DNA from: Takifugu bimaculatus | Taxonomy: Eukaryota > Chordata > Actinopteri > Tetraodontiformes > Tetraodontidae | Assembly: GCA_004026145.2 (NCBI GenBank) | Contig: CP034986.1 | Span: 6,812,929 to 6,876,928 of the forward strand | Reading direction: 5' to 3' | Length of the DNA: 64,000 bases | Part shown: positions 45,601 to 53,500 of the stretch, in pieces | Position numbering within the stretch: the stretch's first letter is position 1 | Layout: each line of letters begins with the position of its first letter | The notes under the pieces: generated by a model | Told to the model about the DNA's origin: nothing | The model's database searches: none | The model's input: the letters and a program-made list of their open reading frames with translations, nothing else | Program-made: the position numbers and the translations under genes

Positions 45601-47345
45601 GGTGAACCTGGATGAAGTGAGTGAGGAGGAGGAGAACTACCCTGATGACACAGCTGAGGAGGAAGAACTGAGGAAGAGACCAGCTGACTCAAAAGAGAAG
45701 CACGAGCGAAAACTGAGGGAGAGGCCCAGGACCAGCACCAGGGCGCAGAGAAGCCGGAGCCAAGAGGACAGAGGGGGAGACGGGAGCAGCAGATCTATGG
45801 ATGAGGAGAGAGAGGAGCAAGATGAGGACTCTGTGGAGGAGGACACCAAGGAGCTGTTGACTCTGGACGAGGTGGGAGCAGACGAGCCTGAAGAAGAGAG
45901 AGCAACAGAGAGCCGAGACAAAGATGACATCACAGAGACAGAACTGCAGTCGCTCGTCACTCTGGACGAGGTCGTAGAAGAAGACGACAAAATGGTCGCA
46001 GAGACCCACCCGCTCAGAGAGGAGGACCAATCGGTGGACTTCTTAAATCCAGAAGTAAACTTTTAAACATTTACAAAAGTTCTTCTTTCATCCATCCGGA
46101 ATAAAAGACAAACATTTGTGTTGAAACATCGGCTGTCTGTTTTTAGACTTTAGTAACCATAGATGAAGCTGGTGGTGAAGATAAAGAAGAGCAGGAGCAG
46201 AAGCACTCTGGTAAACGCAAACTTGACACCGAGACAGGTTTGTGTTTATCCACCGTGAAATATACATGCACACTTAACTGCACATATATTTGATCGGTTA
46301 TTGTTGCGGCTGCACTAATGTCGTCTCAAGATGTCATATTTGTTATTGCATTGTTGTCACGCAGTAAATTACTGTCGTAAATCATCAGGTACCCATCAGA
46401 CTTGTACACTATCTTCATATTTACAGGATATTCTATGATTCTTTTGTGTGGTTTTAGAGGAAAATCCAAACTTTGTGACCCTAGATGAGGTTGGGGAGGA
46501 GGAAGAGGAGAAAATATCCCCTAGGGCCAGAGGTCGACCTAGAAAGAGAACCAGACAGACGCCAGGTAACCCTCCCTGTCCCAACAGTCCACCACACATT
46601 TGCTCATCAAACGTCGTTCTTTGTTTCATACTAAACTTCCTTTTCATGCAGTGAAAGTGAGAAGATCTGTCAGAGGTAAGAACGTGACTTCAAAAGATGA
46701 AGAAGAAAAGGAAGCAGCCTCCGTTCAACCTGCCACTTCTCCGGAGAAAGACGAGTCTTCGTTGTCAACTGGAAGCCGGCGGGAGCCTCAGAAGACGGAG
46801 GTGAAAGCTGCCTCGGCCGAGCCGCAGCCTGGGAACCAGAAACTGGAGGGATGTTTGGAGGGAGACAGGAGCAGGACGGACATTAAAGGTATGAAGAACA
46901 AACCTTAGATGCTGGGTTGAGTCTCTTTCATATAAATGTGGGATATTTACTCTGTTGCAGCTGCGAACAAACAGAGGAGGAAGCTGACTGGACCAGAAGC
47001 AAAGCGAGCATGCTCCCAGTCTCCTGGTGTCCGTTCTAGCTTCAGACTTCCAGAATTCAAACCCAACAACCCTCTGGGTCAGGAGTTTGTTGTCCCCACA
47101 TCTGGATTTTTCTGTAATCTCTGCCTTGTGTTTTATCGCAACAAGAAGACGGCCAGGGAAGTCCACTGCAGCAGCCGGAGACACTACGACAACCTGCAGG
47201 TACAAACAAACACAGGGCTGAGTGAAATTCCAAAAACAATGCTTTTTTTTTTAATCTTTATGTGCTCGTGCTTGTTTTTCAGAAATATTATCGGGAGATT
47301 GAACAGAATTCAAGACAGTCATCGCAGAGCTCCATTTCTGAGTGA
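32927..47345 (+). CDS. znf638: znf638-like gene, copy A (complete)
   Basis: About 28 coding exons encode a ZNF638/NP220-type protein, a nuclear DNA/RNA-binding factor linked to splicing speckles and transcription. Domain order: Ser/Gln-rich N-terminus with a 30-bp repeat, matrin-type C2H2 finger split by an intron, RS-rich segment, RRM-like domains, coiled acidic region with LDEVG- and ILDSV-type repeats, and a C-terminal matrin-type finger. The neighbour is dysf, as in mammals, which supports the identity. The frame is interrupted by about a dozen apparent single-base insertions (33531, 34291, 34491, 34745, 37335, 38988, 39340, 40034, 41460, 42873, 45047, 45160) plus an unresolved stop at 43947. 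In each case the homologous protein continues in the next frame, so I favour sequence errors over a pseudogene. Confidence 0.88.
34440..34798 (+). repeat. 30-bp coding minisatellite, about 12 units
   Basis: The unit CAGGTCCAGGAGCAGCCCCA plus GATCCACCGG encodes QVQEQPQIHR. Units at 34501-34740 are almost perfectly 30 bp each. Because of extra bases at 34491 and 34745, the middle units appear open in a different frame (AGPGAAPDPP) as well as on the opposite strand. The Gln-rich frame is the one that joins both flanks. No matching array is visible in the part of copy B within the window. Confidence 0.9.
35205..36078. other. znf638 copy A intron after the N-terminal exon
   Basis: An 874-bp intron dividing the zinc finger. 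It contains a short TG tract at about 35750-35774. An AATAAA at 35479-35484 could serve an early 3' end. No further exon seen. Confidence 0.55.
36079..36295 (+). CDS. znf638: znf638 copy A zinc-finger second half and following exon
   Basis: Exons at 36079-36140 and 36257-36295. The first reads DWIAHQNTVLHLTNCKLLR, supplying the two His ligands (H-x5-H) that complete the Cys pair in the previous exon. The second reads YPNWDGEITLGER. Copy B has exons of exactly the same lengths, 62 and 39 nt, encoding DWIAHQNTSLHLGNCKLLR and YPDWDGTIKTEPR. Confidence 0.9.
36349..36536. mobile_element. hAT-like MITE in copy A intron
   Basis: A 188-bp element has imperfect terminal inverted repeats CAGGGGTTCGCAACTGGT and (reverse complement of its end) CACTGGTTCTCAACTGGT. 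The internal TGGGTTGCGACCCACCAG near its end is characteristic of short non-autonomous hAT elements in fish. No clear target duplication remains. Confidence 0.65.
36775..37525 (+). CDS. znf638: znf638 copy A RS-domain exons
   Basis: Exons at 36775-36975 and 37070-37525. They encode an Arg/Ser-rich segment: SSRSRSRSGSRSRSNSSSHQ, then repeated units of the type RRSRERRWLSRRSEE. The second exon contains a roughly 60-bp tandem DNA repeat. RS domains mediate contacts with splicing factors. The second exon is 456 nt, one more than phase allows; an extra A at about 37335 explains this. It ends ISTTAEKLARKLLDNSG. Confidence 0.85.
37692..38561 (+). CDS. znf638: znf638 copy A exons: helical linker and first RRM
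   Basis: Exons at 37692-37846 (VKSLTQQSDLEAVVKTLAPA, then LLAELVKMK), 37952-38077 and 38463-38561. The last two encode an RRM-like fold: VNSALEEFGKTESLILHRST, then AVVLFEKEDDAEKLRTVQSF. Copy B counterparts read INTAVEKFGKTKSFVLFRSK and AIVCFEKEEDAKKLKKVKF, closer to mammalian ZNF638 as I remember it. Phases agree. Confidence 0.86.
38635..39531 (+). CDS. znf638: znf638 copy A linker exons
   Basis: Exons at 38635-38672 and 38760-39531. Low-complexity Lys/Ser/Thr/Glu-rich sequence without a recognisable fold. The long exon carries two apparent extra bases (about 38988 and 39340): its 772 nt exceeds the phase-consistent length by exactly two. The copy B counterpart is nearly twice as long (1352 nt) because of a 228-bp repeat. 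Confidence 0.78.
39630..40460 (+). CDS. znf638: znf638 copy A second RRM-like region
   Basis: Exons at 39630-39713, 39786-39820, 39903-40047, 40137-40268 and 40422-40460. They read PLTVGEVIEKHLDIKQI, VCLKWKTCQSQR, LGLKPMLITGLPEYHDGCY, AFVKMPTMESVHNLITKARG and YGFYTLLMRLMNF. The 145-nt exon has one base too many (about 40034); correcting it gives Gln-Ile-Arg-Met before AFVKMP, as in copy B. The 39-nt exon has the same length in both copies. Confidence 0.84.
40647..41356 (+). CDS. znf638: znf638 copy A third RRM-like region
   Basis: Exons at 40647-40772, 40839-40965, 41052-41222 and 41322-41356. They read SLVYIDNISLSESKDLRETL, LFIEFESVYDADRLGVWYSL, FPTISPWFNIP and YLTVTGMDSIK. The RNP-like strands (VYIDNI and LFIEFES) mark an RRM. 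Exon 40839-40965 uses a GTTAGT donor, which removes an apparent in-frame stop. Phases agree throughout. Confidence 0.85.
41448..42175 (+). CDS. znf638: znf638 copy A fourth RRM-like region
   Basis: Exons at 41448-41607, 41686-41820, 41915-41953 and 42035-42175. They read NIIMLTGLQESFYTHQNVAQ, LYYNIIVLPLQRR, AFVFFPDWTACSNFVQDHVS, EMLYKTAMKLCNA and SEMEALEERLLCVEINEAAV. The first exon carries one extra base near 41460 (160 nt against an expected 159; copy B reads A-A-S-S at this place). The other lengths are phase-consistent. Confidence 0.85.
42353..43142 (+). CDS. znf638: znf638 copy A linker exons before the acidic region
   Basis: Exons at 42353-42447, 42529-42552 and 42640-43142. They read EMAQPSGVTQVLEVYKSK, SDTVQRVEN and LKSFKQRLQDHGKLRI, followed by polar low-complexity sequence. 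The third exon is 503 nt, one over, because of an extra G in the GGGG run at 42871-42874. The 24-nt exon matches copy B's 54453-54476 in length. Confidence 0.78.
42572..42604 (+). repeat. (TTGA)n microsatellite
   Basis: Eight TTGA units in an intron 35 bp before the next exon. Confidence 0.95.
43272..46054 (+). CDS. znf638: znf638 copy A acidic repeat exon
   Basis: A 2.78-kb exon rich in Glu, Asp, Ser and Lys. It contains two degenerate peptide repeats: FVTVDEVGADVED, MVNLDEVSEEEE, LLTLDEVGADE, LVTLDEVVEED (type 1) and YQILDSFEEQTD, YKILDSVDEETP, YKILDSVEDEV, YQVIDSVEDET, YQLVDSVI (type 2). An in-frame TGA at 43947-43949 is followed by the same frame resuming, and copy B has VTVDDEGKTHPQ there, so a pair of opposite indels is likely. 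Extra bases at about 45047 and 45160 are absent from copy B. From 44459 the exon is nearly identical to copy B. Confidence 0.84.
44459..47215 (+). repeat. left arm of near-identical inverted repeat
   Basis: Matches 49442-52225 in reverse complement, covering the end of the acidic exon, four introns and four C-terminal exons, and ending about 16 bp into the last intron. Intron lengths 92, 220, 86 and 72 nt are identical in both arms. Differences found by eye are few: small in-frame indels, the single-base frameshifts and scattered substitutions. Confidence 0.92.
46147..47345 (+). CDS. znf638: znf638 copy A C-terminal exons with matrin-type zinc finger
   Basis: Exons at 46147-46237, 46458-46565, 46652-46888, 46961-47199 and 47283-47345. 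They read TLVTIDEAGGEDKEEQEQK, NPNFVTLDEVGEEEEEK, VRRSVRGKNVTSKDEEEK, then GFFCNLCLVFYRNKKTAREV and HCSSRRHYDNLQ, a C-x2-C...H-x5-H matrin-type finger. The protein ends KYYREIEQ...SSISE. The first four exons are the same length as in copy B (91, 108, 237, 239 nt); the last is diverged. Confidence 0.92.
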
Positions 47346-47734
47346 TGAAGATGCCACTGACTATTTTACTGCGTAAAAATGTCCAAAGATTTGAGTTTTC
47401 ATAGCATAGTTTTCAAGATATCAATTATCTAATGAGTCATTGTAATGCTTAGAAAATAACTTGATTTTTTTGTAGATTGAGATAAAGTCAGGCTCCAGAT
47501 CCCATAAGATTTCATTTTTAACTGTTTAGAAATTTTGTTTACCTGTAAAGTACTGAGAAGTAGAACATTTACTGTTTTAATTTGAGTAGGAATTTGGGTA
47601 TTTTGGGGTCCTGATCTTTAGGAAGCATCACGTATAATATTTTGGAAACAAAATCATGACCATTCAGCTGTACAAAACAATATTGTAAAAAAAACTCGAT
47701 ATCCTGTCATGTTTCTCGATCGCCCATATTCTAC

Positions 47735-47740
47735 AATAAA
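47735..47740 (+). promoter_or_regulatory. polyadenylation signal for znf638 copy A
   Basis: AATAAA lies 390 bp after the copy A stop codon in AT-rich sequence. Several other AT-rich stretches exist, so this is the most likely rather than the only site. Confidence 0.5.
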
Positions 47741-48716
47741 TACATTTATTTGTATCTAAGCAACCAATTCAAATTGCACTGTTTCCACACTTTCCGAGAT
47801 TATCCGGTAGAACCTATATTCGTTACCAAATGAAGCAACCAATATTTCATGAATGAAAAAGCTTATTTAATTACAGAGTCAGTCCTCCACACAGAATTCA
47901 TTCTGCCACTATTGTAAACACAGATAAAATGATGGCACTTGCTAACGGGAAGGCTCATTTTTAGCTGCGTCACTAGTTACGACGCCAGAATTCGGTTTTA
48001 TCTGATAGACGAGTACTTTGTTGTAATTATCGCAAACATTAAAAGGCTTGTTATTTGAGAAATGAAGCCAGTAAATTTTTTTAAATGTTATAATTTCGGG
48101 AACTTTGTTTTCCTAATACCAAAGCTAAACATTTCCTATTTTAAACATACAGCTTGGGAATTAATTATTAAAGTAATTATTTTCAAAATGAATAAGATGA
48201 ATTGAATTAATGAGACAATATAGTTAGTTATGTTGTACTTTATAACATACCTGATATGTGAAAGTACGGGGATAGAAACAATGTTCAAGTGTTTTGAGTG
48301 CAAATTCGTCTGAACTTCCGGTTTGATTGTCGCAGCTTTCAGATTAAAAGCCCGTTACCGGAACCTTTAATTCTTTAAAAAAAAAATAACACAGGTACGC
48401 ATACAGCATTTAAATTGTATTTACGTAAAAAAGCAGCAAAATATTTCCGTATGGGGCATATTGATATACAATAATTGATCAATTACAGAATTGAACAATA
48501 CCTTTACAAATATTTGTTACCTACATACAGAGTAACACTATGATACATCTAAAATTACTTACATTAATAGAGTGATATTATTTTATGAATGAGATTTATA
48601 TAATAACTTCATGAACAAACATTTTACTTTGGAGCCATCATTGTTTTGTGGTGGAAGAAGTAAAATCTATTAAAAACTAAGCTTAAAAAAGAATGCAGCA
48701 GTCAACGACAGCAAGG

Positions 48717-48722
48717 TTTATT
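48717..48722 (-). promoter_or_regulatory. polyadenylation signal for znf638 copy B
   Basis: AATAAA on the minus strand (TTTATT forward), about 580 bp past the copy B stop codon. Confidence 0.45.
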
Positions 48723-49299
48723 CTTAAATGACAATTCTAATTAAAAAAAAACCAGAACAGTTCCAATTCATTTCCATGACAAAATTAAGTCCAAAAGCAG
48801 TAAATTATTACAATATCTTCTCTAAGGTAGAAGATCAAAAATATAGAAGAAAATATAGCCTGAACTACACTTCCTTAAAACTGTATTAGAATTAGAAATT
48901 CAAAGAGATTTGTACATGTGAGGTCGACGCCACTCACAACACTTTGAGGATCATTGATCTCATGGCCGTGCATTGGTTAAAAATGCCAGTGGACAGCAGG
49001 AACCACTGAACTCAACTGAGCAACAGTGTTGAGAGTAACTGTGCACACACATTTAAGAGTTTAAATCTAAACTGAAAGCAAAAACAAAAATGGAAGGAAG
49101 AAAAGAGAAATGTCATCAGTAGTCACTGTTAACCTCCTCCACAGGTCATTGAAGGCACCGTTGGTTTACAACACTGCAACAGCCATGGCGTGCTGTCTTT
49201 GGATTTTCCTCAGTCACTTTGACTGTCATTAAAATGGCTTTTCTGTCAATTGTGGCTCATCCATCTCCACACATTGCAACTTGACAGGTGAGTGTAGCC

Positions 49300-50510
49300 T
49301 TAATCAGAGGTGGGACCGCCTCTGGGCCTTTCTGATGAGGATGATGACAGTTTCTGCTCGATCTTCTGATAATGTTTCTGAAAAACCGGGGAGACCAACA
49401 ACCATTAGTGTGTGTATTATCGGGATAACTGGTTTTACTAGCTGTGTTTGTTTGTACCTGCAGGTTGTCGTAGTGCCTCTGGCTGCTGCAGTGGACTTCC
49501 CTGGCCGTTTTTTCATTGCGATAAAACACAAGGCAGAGATTACAGAAAAATCCAGATGTGGGGACAACAAACTCCTGACCCAGAGGGTTGTTGGGTTTTA
49601 ATTCTGGAAGTCTGAAGCTAGAACGGACACCAGGAGACTGGGAGCATGCTCGCTTTGCTTCTGGTCCAGTCAGCTTCCTCCTCTGTTTGTTCGCAGCTGC
49701 AACAGAGTAAATATCCCACATTTATATGAAAGAGACTCAACCCAGCATCAAAGGTTTGTTCTTCATACCTTTAATGTCCGTCCTGCTCCTGTCTCCCTCC
49801 AAACATCCCTCCAGTTTCTGGTTCCCAGGCTGCGGCTCGGCCGAGGCAGCTTTCACCTCCGTCTTCTGAGGCTCCCGCCGGCTTCCAGTTGATAACGAAG
49901 ACTCGTCTTTCTCCGGAGAAGTGGCAGGTTGAACGGAGGCTGCTTCCTTTTCTTCTTCATCTTTTGAAGTCACGTTCTTACCTCTGACAGATCTTCTCAC
50001 TTTCACTGCATGAAAAGGAAGTTTAGTATGAAACAAAGAACGACGTTTGATGAGCAAATGTGTGGTGGACTGTTGGGACAGGGAGGGTTACCTGGCGTCT
50101 GTCTGGTTCTCTTTCTAGGTCGACCTCTGGCCCTAGGGGATATTTTCTCCTCTTCCTCCTCCCCAACCTCATCTAGGGTCACAAAGTTTGGATTTTCCTC
50201 TAAAACCACACAAAAGAATCATAGAATATCCTGTAAATATGAAGATAGTGTACAAGTCTGATGGGTACCTGATGATTTACGACAGTAATTTACTGCGTGA
50301 CAACAATGCAATAACAAATATGACATCTTGAGACGACATTAGTGCAGCCGCAACAATAACCGATCAAATATATGTGCAGTTAAGTGTGCATGTATATTTC
50401 ACGGTGGATAAACACAAACCTGTCTCGGTGTCAAGTTTGCGTTTACCAGAGTGCTTCTGCTCCTGCTCTTCTTTATCTTCACCACCAGCTTCATCTATGG
50501 TTACTAAAGT
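49300..50510 (-). CDS. znf638: znf638 copy B C-terminal exons with matrin-type zinc finger
   Basis: Exons at 50420-50510, 50092-50199, 49769-50005, 49458-49696 and 49300-49377 (stop TAA at 49300-49302). The first four are near-identical to copy A, including GFFCNLCLVFYRNEKTAREV and HCSSQRHYDNLQ (two substitutions in the finger). The last exon is diverged: KHYQKIEQKLSSSSSERPRG, then GPTSD. The shared block ends about 16 bp into the last intron. Confidence 0.92.
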
Positions 50511-53500
50511 CTAAAAACAGACAGCCGATGTTTCAACACAAATGTTTGTCTTTTATTCCGGATGGATGAAAGAAGAACTTTTGTAAATGTTTAAATGTTT
50601 ACTTCTGGATTTAAGAAGTCCACCGATTGGTCCTCCTCTCTGAGCGGGTGGGTCTCTGCACTGTTTTGCTCGACCATTTTGTCGTCTTCTTCTACGACCT
50701 CGTCCAGAGTGACGAGCGACTGCAGTTCTGTCTCTGTGATGTCATCTTTGTCTCGGCTCTCTGTTGCTCTCTCTTCTTCAGGCTCGTCTGCTCCCACCTC
50801 GTCCAGAGTCAACAGCTCCTTGGTGTCCTCCTCCACAGAGTCCTCATCTTGCTCCTCTCTCTCCTCATCCATAGATCTGCTGCTCCCGTCTCCCCCTCTG
50901 TCCTCTTGGCTCCGGCTTCTCTGCGCTCTGGTGCTGGTCCTGGGCCTTCTCCCTCAGTTTTCGCTCGTGCTTCTCTTTTGAGTCAGCTGGTCTCTTCCTC
51001 TGTTCTTCCTCCTCAGCTGTGTCATCAGGGTAGTTCTCCTCCTCCTCACTCACTTCATCCAGGTTCACCATTGTGTCCAGAGTGTTTCTCTCAGGTGTTT
51101 CCAGTTGGCTCTCCTCTTCTGGTTTTAGAGGGTCGGTTTTGGACTTGGTTCCTGGTTTGTCTTCTTGATCCCTCTCTGTCCTGGATGAATTATTGCTCGT
51201 ACCAGAACCTTCTCCAGCAGCTGAAACCCCACGAACCCCCAAATTAGAAACCGTCTCATTAACTCTTGTGACAGCGATACTGTGGGAGGCTTCTGCAGCT
51301 GTAGGACACGTCGAAGTGTCTTCTGTTTCAGCTGAAACCGCTTCAGTAATCACAGAATCTACGAGCTGATACGGAGGCTCTTGCTGCTCTTCCTCCTGGT
51401 TTTTGGTCGACCCTGTAACAGAAGTGCCATCTCCAGTCTGCTCATCCCCAATTTTGGGTGCCTCTTCTGTCCCAGAACTCTCAGGCCGTCCTGGGACGAG
51501 TTGATCGTCGGCTGTCTCGTCCTCAACTGAGTCAATCACCTGATATAGCTCCTCCTCCTTCATTAGTTTTTCAGATGCATCATCTTTTAATGGCTGTTTG
51601 TCTTTTTTAGTTTTGACCATTTTCTTTGGTCTTCCTCGTTTTCTTGGCTGTGTTGGAGCTGGACTCTCCTCAACGACCTCATCTTTAACAGAATTTTGTA
51701 TTTTGTAAGTGGCATCTTCGTGACACACCTCTCCAGTCACGTCACCTCCCAGTCGATGGTGTTTCCTGGTCTTCTGGTAGTTTCTTCTCACTTCCTTCCC
51801 GTGCTTCTCTGGCTGCAGTGTGCCGCCTTCTCGCTGGTGTCCTCAAAGCATCGTTTTTGTTGGCTCGCTCTCTCTTTCCTCTTGTCGATCTTGTGACTTT
51901 AGCTTCATCGTCAGGGGTCTCTTCATCCACAGAGTCTAAGATTTTGTAAGGTGTTTCTTCGTCTGTGATGGGAGTTTCTGATGTTTCAGTGGGAGTCGGG
52001 GTGAGTTTGTCATCTTTCTTTCCTCGTGCGCTCCTCCTCCTGCCAGGTCTTCCTGAAGTGGTAGCATTCTGAGCGTCTTCTTCCAGCTCCATCTCTTTAG
52101 TCACCTCTTTGTCTTTCTTAAACCTTTGTGCAGAGGTGTCCACCTTCCTCTGAGTGTCCACCTTCCCCCGAGTGTCGTACTTTTTAACCATCATTTGCTT
52201 GAGAGGAGACTCACCTTCAGATGTTGTGGAAGTCAAATCCATCTTTGATGGTTCATTATATTTTCTCGTCCTCATCCCTCTCCTGATTGTTTTGTCTTTG
52301 TCATTCTCTGACTCTGCAGTCTCTGGTTGATCTTTCACTCCTTCAGATCTGCCTCCATATTGTAACTGGGGATCTTTGCGAGACAAAGCTGCCTGGTCTT
52401 CAAGGATGCTGCTTTTCGAATCCTCGGAGGATCTTGTGGGGATTGGTGTGATGCTGGAGGAGAATGTGGAGGGACTCGGGGGCTCAGGAGCTGTGTCTTC
52501 CACATCTGCACCAACTTCATCAACAGTTACAAAATCCTCCATGCTGAAATTTTGTTCCTCAAAGAAAGACTGTAATGAATTTGACATAACAGTTAATAAA
52601 TTAGTGAAGGAAATGCATGTGATGCTAAATTTATTTGGAATACATTGTCACTCTATTGAGATTACCAAAAATGGGTTCTATGGACATGAAATGAACATGC
52701 AACTAACTGAAACAGAACTGATGCCTTCATCTAAATACACCACCACACACCTCCTCTTCTTCTTCTTCATCTCTGGAGGTCTCTCCAGTCGACGTGTGCT
52801 GGTGAATGGTCACTTTGATGGTCTTCAAGATGTCTTTGTCCAACCAAGAATCGACGTTGACTGCGTCTTCTTCCAAATCTACTGTAGTCTTGTCTGCATC
52901 TCCAAGACACTCTGAACTACAGAGACATCAAAGAATTACCAGATGAGCACAAGAGTGCCCTTTTCACAAATATAATTTCTAATATAAGCATAAACCAGTA
53001 GGGGCGCATGCTTACCTGAACTCTTTGCAAATGTTTGTGGAAGGAACTGTTTTTCTCAGGAGGCACTGGAACACAGGACTGAAGAACCATCGACGGTACA
53101 AACAAGTGTGAAAAATGTTTTCTTTAATTTCGGACTGCAGATTCAACATTAGATGATACTGTTAAGATGTCCCTTACCTGGACATCCTCTGGAGCAGAAG
53201 CTGCTGGTTCTTTGGGGACAGACACATCCACTGACATGTCATCATTCTCCTGTGGGTGGGTTTTCCCTTCGTCATCCACAGTGACCCCAGGCTCAATCGG
53301 CTGTGTTAATGAGCTGCCCCATTGGTCCTCATTAGCCACCTTTGGATCTGTTTGCTCTTCAAATGAATCAAGGATTTGGTATTTTTCCCCATCCACCCCA
53401 CCCCACCCCACCTGCTGTTCCTTTTCAACTTCTGTGCTCTCCTCTGCACCCCTGTGGTCAGACAATGCAACTGCAAGGTCGACCCGTTTTTCTTGAGGCT

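Larger units (their letters stand above)
47346..49299. other. convergent 3' region between the two znf638 copies
   Basis: AT-rich sequence holding the 3' UTRs of both genes and a short spacer around 48330. No open frame of note. The region is not palindromic, unlike the flanking arms. Confidence 0.7.

Noticed and set aside
50595..51247. Plus-strand frames of 128 and 206 codons opposite the copy B acidic exon
   Set aside because: Ser/Leu/Val-rich antisense shadows of Glu/Asp codons; equivalents occur opposite copy A.
52741..52911. A frameshift before the CLGDADK exon of copy B
   Set aside because: Using the CAGAG acceptor two bases downstream gives a 159-nt exon in phase, so no frameshift is needed.
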